Positions 7,172 to 11,431 of a stretch of DNA of 12,167 bases are shown piece after piece. The notes under the pieces are model-generated. The model saw only the letters and a program-made list of their open reading frames with translations. It was not told where the DNA came from and did no database searches. Position numbers and translations under genes: made by a program. Within the stretch, counting starts at the first letter, position 1. Each line of letters starts with the position of its first letter. Origin of the DNA: Actinomycetota bacterium (lineage in GTDB: Bacteria; Actinomycetota; Actinomycetes; Actinomycetales; Microbacteriaceae); assembly GCA_009699665.1 (NCBI GenBank), contig WLNS01000034.1:1-12167 (forward strand). Direction: 5' to 3'.

Positions 7172-7435
7172 TTAGAGGGCGCCGAGGGCCGTGAGCTTGG
7201 CGTGTAGGTCGGGGTCGCTCGGTTCCACCTGGTGTGAACCGTCCGGGAAGGCGATGACCGGGATGCTTTTGCGGCCGGCAATGGCCTCAGCCTCGGCGGC
7301 GGCGTCTTCAACAGCCTCAAGGTCGATGTAGTCGTAGTCGACCCCTAGGGTGTCGAGCAGAGTCTTGCTGCGACGGCAGTCTCCGCACCAGGCGGCGCCG
7401 AACATGGTGATGCGGTCAGTCTCGTGATAACTCAT
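7172..7435 (-). CDS. Mycoredoxin-like glutaredoxin family protein
   Basis: This 87-residue thioredoxin-fold protein has the redox motif AAWCGDCRRSK (C17, C20) near the N-terminus, the cis-proline segment KSIPVIAFPDG, and a PSDPDLHAKL C-terminal helix. The spacing and the WCGxC-R-R pattern resemble actinobacterial mycoredoxin-1, which reduces mixed disulfides formed with mycothiol in the cytoplasm. CGDC differs from the CGYC that I recall for the M. tuberculosis enzyme, so the exact partner (mycothiol or thioredoxin-type electrons) is an inference. ATG 7435 follows TAGACT with 6 nt between (GGAAAC), so translation may be leaderless, although GGAA could also serve as a weak ribosome site. It is convergent with aspS and divergent from the SHOCT membrane protein. 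Confidence 0.85.
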   Translation of the reverse strand: MSYHETDRITMFGAAWCGDCRRSKTLLDTLGVDYDYIDLEAVEDAAAEAEAIAGRKSIPVIAFPDGSHQVEPSDPDLHAKLTALGAL

Positions 7436-7441
7436 GTTTCC

Positions 7442-7447
7442 AGTCTA
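7442..7447 (-). promoter_or_regulatory. Putative -10 box of the mycoredoxin-like gene (TAGACT)
   Basis: TAGACT on the minus strand lies 6 nt before the ATG at 7435. It is the same hexamer as the one before aspS and bS22. It is only 6 bp from the plus-strand TATAGT of the divergent gene, so the two promoters probably compete for polymerase. Confidence 0.45.
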
Positions 7448-7453
7448 TGTGGC

Positions 7454-7459
7454 TATAGT
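7454..7459 (+). promoter_or_regulatory. Putative -10 box of the SHOCT membrane protein gene (TATAGT)
   Basis: TATAGT is close to the TATAAT consensus and predicts transcription starting near 7466-7467, giving an approximately 50-nt leader before ATG 7516. That start would coincide with the foot of a stable hairpin at 7467-7491. No clear -35 can be seen. Confidence 0.4.
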
Positions 7460-7466
7460 TACGCAA

Positions 7467-7491
7467 GGACGATGACGCTTTCGTCTCGTCC
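7467..7491 (+). promoter_or_regulatory. Stem-loop in the 5' leader of the SHOCT membrane protein gene
   Basis: GGACGA (7467-7472) pairs with TCGTCC (7486-7491), and GACG (7474-7477) with CGTC (7482-7485), around a CTTT loop with a single bulged T at 7473. That gives ten base pairs. It begins where transcription from TATAGT should begin, and ends 5 nt before the ribosome site GAGAAAGG (7497-7504). It could protect the 5' end or modulate translation. No known riboswitch class is recognisable. Confidence 0.5.
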
Positions 7492-7515
7492 TTCTTGAGA
7501 AAGGTTCTACACAAC

Positions 7516-7896
7516 ATGGCTATGTTCCTCGACCTCATCTGGTGGGTTTTGCTCGCCTTCGTGTTTGTCGCATACTTTATGCTGCTCTTTTCGATCATCA
7601 CCGACCTCTTCAATGACCACAAACTCAATGGCTGGGCCAAGGCCGGCTGGGTCATCCTGATCATCGCAACGTGGTGGCTCGGTATTCTCATCTACGTCAT
7701 TGCTCGCGGAAACGGCATGGCCAAGCGCCAGGCCGCGGCAGTTGCCGAGTTCAAGAAAGAGCAAGATGACTACATTCGCGAGGTTGCCGGTGCTTCACAC
7801 GCCGACGAAATCGCCAAGGCCGAACGGCTCAAGAAGTCGGGGGCCATCTCTGACGCCGAGTACACGGCTCTGAAAAAGAAGATTCTCGCAAGCTAG
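7516..7896 (+). CDS. Small membrane protein with PLDc_N-like N-terminus and C-terminal SHOCT domain
   Basis: This 126-residue protein has two hydrophobic spans (about residues 6-28 and 43-63) joined by a short polar loop, FNDHKLNGWAKAG. This arrangement resembles the PLDc_N (phospholipase D nuclease N-terminal) membrane module common in actinobacteria. Residues 66-95 form a charged linker. The C-terminus carries a SHOCT motif (about 97-123: DEIAKAERLKKSGAISDAEY and on to the lysine-rich end), a short helical module often at the end of membrane or secreted proteins. The function is not known; roles in oligomerisation or stress are guesses. ATG 7516 is chosen because it follows GAGAAAGG; an in-frame TTG at 7495 and a second ATG at 7522 are less likely. 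It is monocistronic, closed by a strong hairpin. Confidence 0.85.
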   Translation: MAMFLDLIWWVLLAFVFVAYFMLLFSIITDLFNDHKLNGWAKAGWVILIIATWWLGILIYVIARGNGMAKRQAAAVAEFKKEQDDYIREVAGASHADEIAKAERLKKSGAISDAEYTALKKKILAS

Positions 7897-7908
7897 TTTT
7901 CGCAAGCA

Positions 7909-7942
7909 AACGGCCCGGACTCCTCAGGGAGTCCGGGCCGTT
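7909..7942. terminator. Strong hairpin, probable bidirectional terminator
   Basis: AACGGCCCGGACTCC (7909-7923) and its exact complement (7928-7942) form a perfect 15-bp stem with a TCAG loop. It lies 12 bp after the SHOCT gene stop, and about 40 bp after the stop of the convergent Dabb gene on the other strand. There is no long T tract on either side, as is common in high-GC actinobacteria. Confidence 0.85.
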
Positions 7943-7953
7943 GTCATTGCGCC

Positions 7954-7980
7954 GGGCGGGCGCTGCACGAATACCCGCCC
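7954..7980 (-). terminator. Inverted repeat just after the Dabb gene stop, possible terminator element
   Basis: GGGCGGG (7954-7960) and CCCGCCC (7974-7980) can form a 7-bp GC-only stem with a 13-nt loop, starting on the base after the TAG stop of the Dabb gene. No T tract follows. It may act with the larger hairpin at 7909-7942 or may be incidental. Confidence 0.4.
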
Positions 7981-8283
7981 CTAAACCAGCCAGTCGCCGA
8001 CAACGCGATCCGTGGTGGCGTCTCGAATGATGGCCGCAGCCGCCACATGATCGGGGTGCACCTGGTAAGCCTGCAGGTCATCGAGAGACGCGAACTCGCT
8101 GAACAATACGAGGTCAGCATTTCGACTCTCGTCGACGACGCTGTCATGCAGGGTCATTGAGACGATCTGCGGAAGTCGACCCACAAGGGGAAGAAGGGCG
8201 TCGCGAACGGACTGCGCGTGGACCGCCTTCTCGGCGGCCGTCTCGCCCTTGAGTCGCCACATCACGACATGTCGAATCGTCAT
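7981..8283 (-). CDS. Dabb (stress-responsive alpha/beta barrel) family protein
   Basis: This 100-residue protein begins MTIRHVVMWRLKG and ends with HPDHVAAAAIIRDATTDRVVGDWLV, the classic pattern of the Dabb family: a leading beta strand with a conserved histidine, a helix rich in small residues, and the QxHPxH motif (here QVHPDHV). Family members are small ferredoxin-like barrels that usually dimerise. Known ones include stress-induced plant proteins and olivetolic acid cyclase, but the function of bacterial stand-alone forms is generally unknown. The ATG at 8283 overlaps the stop of the upstream glutaredoxin-like gene as ATGA, so the two are translationally coupled. It is the last gene of the bS22 operon. 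Confidence 0.87.
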   Translation of the reverse strand: MTIRHVVMWRLKGETAAEKAVHAQSVRDALLPLVGRLPQIVSMTLHDSVVDESRNADLVLFSEFASLDDLQAYQVHPDHVAAAAIIRDATTDRVVGDWLV

Positions 8284-8534
8284 TTCTGCATCCTTTCGGT
8301 GAGGGCTCGATCGAGCCGATCAGCATCAATGTGCCAGAAGTTGTGCACCCGGTCGTCAATCAACACAACGGGAATTTCTTCACTAAATCTCTCGGCGAGG
8401 GCGGGGTCACCATCAATTGAGTCTTCGCGAAAAGTGATGCCCTGATGTCTCGAGAGAACCTCGAGAACGACCGTGCGGGCTTCGTCACAGAGGTGACATC
8501 CGCCACGACTAATCAAAGTGACGGTGACGGACAT
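8280..8534 (-). CDS. Glutaredoxin-like (DUF836 type) protein with CHLC motif
   Basis: This 84-residue thioredoxin-fold protein has its active-site motif SRGGCHLCDEAR near the N-terminus (C13, C16), a SEEIPVVLIDD cis-proline segment (P55), and a short C-terminal helix. CHLC with the following DEA is the signature of the Pfam glutaredoxin-like DUF836 family (PF05768), distinct from the CGDC protein at 7172-7435. The physiological partner is unknown. It starts 10 bp after the bS22 stop and overlaps the Dabb gene by ATGA, so it is the middle gene of a three-gene operon. M. tuberculosis Rv0508 is, from memory, a comparable CHLC protein located a few genes from the bS22 homologue. Confidence 0.87.
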   Translation of the reverse strand: MSVTVTLISRGGCHLCDEARTVVLEVLSRHQGITFREDSIDGDPALAERFSEEIPVVLIDDRVHNFWHIDADRLDRALTERMQK

Positions 8535-8544
8535 GTGGGGCTCG

Positions 8545-8643
8545 CTACTTCTTGTTGCGACGCTGGTGACGCGTCTTGCGCAGCAGCTTGCGATGCTTCT
8601 TCTTAGCCATACGCTTGCGGCGCTTCTTGATAACTGAACCCAC
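8545..8643 (-). CDS. Small ribosomal subunit protein bS22 (AURKAIP1/COX24 domain, 32 aa)
   Basis: This 32-residue, extremely basic peptide starts MGSVIKKRRKRMAKKK and ends QRRNKK. It belongs to the AURKAIP1/COX24 domain family, which in actinobacteria is a ribosomal protein sitting at the subunit interface near the decoding-site helix of 16S rRNA. 19 of its 32 residues are lysine or arginine. The GTG start at 8643 follows GAGG with a 7-nt spacer. The M at residue 12 would give an even shorter product, but the conserved N-terminus supports the GTG. It is first in an operon with the CHLC glutaredoxin-like and Dabb genes. Its promoter is probably the TAGACT at 8722-8727, giving a leader of about 70 nt. 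Confidence 0.93.
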   Translation of the reverse strand: MGSVIKKRRKRMAKKKHRKLLRKTRHQRRNKK

Positions 8644-8721
8644 GGAGGTACCTCTTACAGTTGATTGCTCACCGCGGAGTCGCGATGGGCACGAAATACG
8701 GGCAACTCTTTGCCTCGCAAA

Positions 8722-8727
8722 AGTCTA
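8722..8727 (-). promoter_or_regulatory. Putative -10 box of the bS22 operon (TAGACT)
   Basis: TAGACT on the minus strand predicts a start near 8714-8715 and a leader of about 70 nt before the bS22 GTG. A small hairpin, GGCAA-AGAG-TTGCC on the minus strand (8701-8714), would begin at the first transcribed base. The leader is longer than those of most other genes in the window. The 131-bp gap between bS22 and the ArsR gene (8644-8774) shows nothing else I can name. Confidence 0.4.
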
Positions 8728-8774
8728 GCCGAGATGCCGCGAGCGTGTTTACCGCGGGCAATCGGCCTCGCTCA

Positions 8775-9281
8775 TTACTTGCGCATTTGGGACGTGGCAC
8801 GCTCGGCTGCGCCCCTCACTTGCACCTTCAGGTCGCCCCACGATTCGCGAATACGAAAAATTGCCGTAGCCGCCACCGCACCCGCTTCAGACGCGACGGT
8901 CCGCAGGTCGGGCGGCAGAACACTCTGCGCCTCGGTAGTCGAAGAAGTGGCTGACGGTGATACCGGCTTCTCAGCCGCACGTCGGGGCGTTCCACCGAAT
9001 GATTCTGGGGCGGGAATGAAACCTTTCAGCCACGCGCCCAGGCTGGCCAGGGGAGCCGTGTCTAAGCGGTAATACCGATGCTGTCCGTCCTCGCGCACCG
9101 CCACAAGACCCGCATCCCGGAGTACTTTCAATTGTTTCGACACCGTGGGCTGGCTCAGCTGAGTAGCCGTGACCAAATCACTCACACTCAACTCAGGGGC
9201 CGTCGACGCCGACCTCGTCAGAAGGATGCCGAGAATCTCACGTCGCGTGGAATCCGAGACGACATCGAATATGTCTGCCAT
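8775..9281 (-). CDS. ArsR-type winged-helix transcriptional regulator with C-terminal extension
   Basis: This 168-residue cytoplasmic DNA-binding protein has a winged-helix domain at about residues 1-88. It shows the ArsR pattern DIFDVVSDSTRREILGIL, the recognition helix SQPTVSKQLKVLRDAGLV (43-60) and the wing REDGQHRYYRL. A proline/serine-rich linker (about 90-123) leads to a conserved-looking tail, ASEAGAVAATAIFRIRESWGDL. The protein has no cysteine, so the classical metal-sensing sites are absent and the signal is unknown. The frame is open to 9464, but the upstream part lies inside the TetR gene. ATG 9281 is chosen because TAGCAT ends 7 nt before it and family members start at MADIFDVV; ATG 9290 overlaps that box. 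It lies between the double-TetR gene and bS22 on the same strand. Confidence 0.87.
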   Translation of the reverse strand: MADIFDVVSDSTRREILGILLTRSASTAPELSVSDLVTATQLSQPTVSKQLKVLRDAGLVAVREDGQHRYYRLDTAPLASLGAWLKGFIPAPESFGGTPRRAAEKPVSPSATSSTTEAQSVLPPDLRTVASEAGAVAATAIFRIRESWGDLKVQVRGAAERATSQMRK

Positions 9282-9288
9282 GGCATAC

Positions 9289-9294
9289 ATGCTA
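9289..9294 (-). promoter_or_regulatory. Putative -10 box of the ArsR-type regulator (TAGCAT)
   Basis: TAGCAT on the minus strand is followed by 7 nt (GTATGCC) and the ATG at 9281, again a leaderless layout. A perfect inverted repeat CGCTC-A-GAGCG lies just upstream at 9302-9312, inside the -10/-35 interval, and could bind a regulator. Confidence 0.4.
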
Positions 9295-9328
9295 TCGCGC
9301 GCGCTCAGAGCGGTGTCAGGCCCGTTTC

Positions 9329-10477
9329 CTAGGCAGAGGTCGGCAGGGGCCTGTTCAGCAGGGCGCCCATCATGTCGCGGGTAATCATTCGATGGTCGAG
9401 GCGATCGACGGCGAGACCGGCGTTGAAAAGAATCGCCATGCCTATTCCTATCGTGTGAACCCAATAGGCGATGGCCTGCTTTTGCTCAGGAGATGCGGGC
9501 AGCCGGCCCAACCCCAGCACCACGCGGTCGTTGGTTGCCCGCAGGGTGGTTCTCATCGCGGCCGCCATCTCTGCATTGATCGCGCCCTCGAGATGCGTTT
9601 CGACGCGAAAGTTTCGCCAGATTTTTCTGTTGCTCTGCAGCCCCGCCATCACGAAGAGACCAAAGTCGTCGGGACCAAAACCCTCGGGCCCGATCTGACT
9701 CAGGTTTTCCTCGGTCACCTCGGTGATCCAATTTTCGAAAGCCGATAAAACAAGGCTCTCGGAACCCGAGAATCGCGGATAGGCGGCCCCCGTCGTCACC
9801 CGCGCGGTGCGCGAGATCCGTGTCATCGATGCAGCAGAAACGCCTGACGTCGAGATGACCTTCACGGCCGCATCCAAGAGCCGGCGGTCCATAGAGTCGG
9901 TCGTTGCCAACGGGTCACTGACCTGGGGAAGGGGTGTTGACGCGAGGGGTGGCGGGGGGTTCTGGCACTCGTGGCCGAGTTGCCAGATGAAGTGTTCTCC
10001 AAAAACTGCCTGAGTGACATCGCTGTCGACCTTAAACGTGAGTATTTCGCCGAGGCGAGCGGCCGCGACCCAGGCGACCTTCAGGGCGACGTACTCGGAC
10101 CCGTGCGTCCTCGTCTGCCACCATTCACCCACGGACGGGTTCACGACCTCAGAGAGCTCGGGGATGCGGTGCGCCACGGCAAAAACCTCAGCCATCACCT
10201 CGAGCTCGATCTTCTCGTTGGCGCTCGCCGCGGCGAGGCTCACGCTGGGGTTTACGAGCCAATCGAGGAACGCTGCCCCGCGAGCGAGCCAGAGCTCGGC
10301 CAGTAAACCGCCGACTTCACCAAAGTAGGCATAGAAAGTGGGGCGCGAGGCTCCGGCTAGTGTCGCGATTCGGCTCACCGAGAGTCGATCGATTCCGGTT
10401 TCACCAATGGCCACAACGGCCGCCTCAACAAATCGAGCAATCGTGCGCGCCTGTCGCGCTTCTGACAAATCACTCAT
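9329..10477 (-). CDS. Tandem TetR-family transcriptional regulator (two TetR units in one chain)
   Basis: At 382 residues this is about twice the normal TetR length. The N-terminal unit has a clear TetR helix-turn-helix at about residues 10-60 (AIGETGIDRLSVSRIATLAGASRPTFYAYFG), followed by a helical region to about 170. A proline-rich linker (173-186, PPPPLASTPLPQV) leads to a second TetR HTH at about 196-245 (ISTSGVSAASMTRISRTARVTTGAAYPRFSG), followed by a second helical ligand/dimer domain to the end. The second HTH is less canonical than the first. Ligand and targets are unknown. A TACACT box ends 6 nt before ATG 10477 and is embedded in the perfect palindrome TTACA-G-TGTAA, which suggests autoregulation. 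The gene lies 56 bp downstream of proC and 47 bp upstream of the ArsR gene. The frame is continuous, so this is not a sequencing fusion that I can detect. Confidence 0.87.
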   Translation of the reverse strand: MSDLSEARQARTIARFVEAAVVAIGETGIDRLSVSRIATLAGASRPTFYAYFGEVGGLLAELWLARGAAFLDWLVNPSVSLAAASANEKIELEVMAEVFAVAHRIPELSEVVNPSVGEWWQTRTHGSEYVALKVAWVAAARLGEILTFKVDSDVTQAVFGEHFIWQLGHECQNPPPPLASTPLPQVSDPLATTDSMDRRLLDAAVKVISTSGVSAASMTRISRTARVTTGAAYPRFSGSESLVLSAFENWITEVTEENLSQIGPEGFGPDDFGLFVMAGLQSNRKIWRNFRVETHLEGAINAEMAAAMRTTLRATNDRVVLGLGRLPASPEQKQAIAYWVHTIGIGMAILFNAGLAVDRLDHRMITRDMMGALLNRPLPTSA

Positions 10478-10479
10478 TT

Positions 10480-10490
10480 TTACAGTGTAA
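10480..10490. promoter_or_regulatory. Palindrome TTACA-G-TGTAA over the -10 box of the TetR gene, candidate operator
   Basis: The 11-bp perfect inverted repeat contains the minus-strand -10 box TACACT (10484-10489), which ends 6 nt before the TetR ATG. A repressor bound here would block polymerase. TetR regulators commonly bind palindromes in their own promoter. No second copy was noticed elsewhere in the window. Confidence 0.45.
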
Positions 10491-10533
10491 GTGCGGGAGT
10501 GAGGTGGTGCGAAATTTAGTCGGAATGGTCCCT

Positions 10534-11385
10534 CTACTCGCCCGCGGCAATCTCGCGGGCTCGCGCCATGGCCGCCTGCATCGCCGTGTCGAGCAGCTCG
10601 GCAAGGTTCGCACCCGCTAACACGGCGATCGCGCGCTCGGTGGTTCCGTTCGGACTCGTCACGCGTCGGCGGAGTTCCTCCGGCTGCTCGCCTGAAGCAA
10701 TCACCAGCTCGGCCGCGCCGCGCACTGTCTCGCGTACGAGAAGCGCCGCCTCAGCGTGTGTGAAGCCCTGCTCGCGGGCCGCCTCCTCCCACTGCTCGAT
10801 GAGATAGAACACATACGCCGGTCCTGATCCTGAAATTGACGTGAGCGCGTTTAAGCGTTCCTCGTCAACAATCACAACGCTGCCCACCGTGGCGAACACA
10901 CTCTCAACGAGCTCACGCTGCACCGCGCTCACGTGTTCTCCCACCGCCATGCCGGTCACCCCGCGGCGGATCTGGGCCGGAGTGTTGGGCATGGCGCGCA
11001 TGACAGCTCGCGCAGCACCGGCGGCGGCCTGCAGCTGCGCCAACGTCTTGCCGGCGGCAACGCTCACGACGACCGCGTCCTCGTCGAGGTCGGCCGCTAC
11101 CTCCGCGATTATCTCTTCACTGTCGGCCGGCTTGACAGCAACGATAACGACCTTCGCGCCGCGAACCGCTTCGCGATTCGCCTCACCATTGGTGCTCGTC
11201 ACCCAAGCCGAGACGCGAGGTTCGGTGGCAAAATCATCAGCCGCTTCGAGACGGCGATTGGTGATGCGAATGCCGGTCGCAACGCGCACGTGCGGTGACA
11301 GCAGTCCCTGCAGAATGGCCCGACCCATGGATCCCGCACCCAGAATCGCGATGGCGGGGAGGTGCAGCGGGGATTCTTGGGTCAC
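10534..11385 (-). CDS. proC: Pyrroline-5-carboxylate reductase
   Basis: This 283-residue cytoplasmic enzyme reduces 1-pyrroline-5-carboxylate to proline with NAD(P)H, the last step of proline synthesis. The N-terminal Rossmann motif is IAILGAGSMGRAIL (12-25). The central region has VAVKPAD (82-88), VSVAAGKTL (108-116) and RAMPNTPAQIRRG (130-142). The C-terminal dimer domain has the strongly conserved LTSISGSGPAYVFYLIE (181-197) and RVTSPNGTTERAI (241-253), the family signature region that usually reads VTSPGGTT. The GTG at 11385 is used because TAGAAT ends 6 nt before it and the family begins close to this point. It diverges from the CDF transporter across 46 bp. In several actinobacteria proC lies near a small HTH gene and bS22, as it does here. 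Confidence 0.95.
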   Translation of the reverse strand: MTQESPLHLPAIAILGAGSMGRAILQGLLSPHVRVATGIRITNRRLEAADDFATEPRVSAWVTSTNGEANREAVRGAKVVIVAVKPADSEEIIAEVAADLDEDAVVVSVAAGKTLAQLQAAAGAARAVMRAMPNTPAQIRRGVTGMAVGEHVSAVQRELVESVFATVGSVVIVDEERLNALTSISGSGPAYVFYLIEQWEEAAREQGFTHAEAALLVRETVRGAAELVIASGEQPEELRRRVTSPNGTTERAIAVLAGANLAELLDTAMQAAMARAREIAAGE

Positions 11386-11391
11386 GGGGAC

Positions 11392-11397
11392 ATTCTA
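11392..11397 (-). promoter_or_regulatory. Putative -10 box of proC (TAGAAT)
   Basis: TAGAAT on the minus strand is followed by 6 nt (GTCCCC) and the proC GTG at 11385. The gap has no ribosome-binding purines, so a leaderless message is likely. It shares two bases with the opposite-strand box TAGGAT of the transporter. Confidence 0.5.
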
Positions 11398-11401
11398 GGA
11401 T
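11396..11401 (+). promoter_or_regulatory. Putative -10 box of the CDF transporter gene (TAGGAT)
   Basis: TAGGAT on the plus strand predicts a start near 11408 and a leader of about 24 nt. That leader contains a good ribosome site, GGGAGG (11420-11425), 6 nt before the GTG at 11432. The box overlaps the proC -10 at a central CTAG. Confidence 0.4.
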
Positions 11402-11431
11402 TGGAGCGAGTGGCGGGCTGGGAGGCAATCG

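Noticed and set aside
9282..9464. N-terminal extension of the ArsR-type protein by 61 codons
   Set aside because: Most of the extension lies inside the TetR gene and is arginine-rich. The MADIFDVV start with TAGCAT 7 nt upstream is far better.
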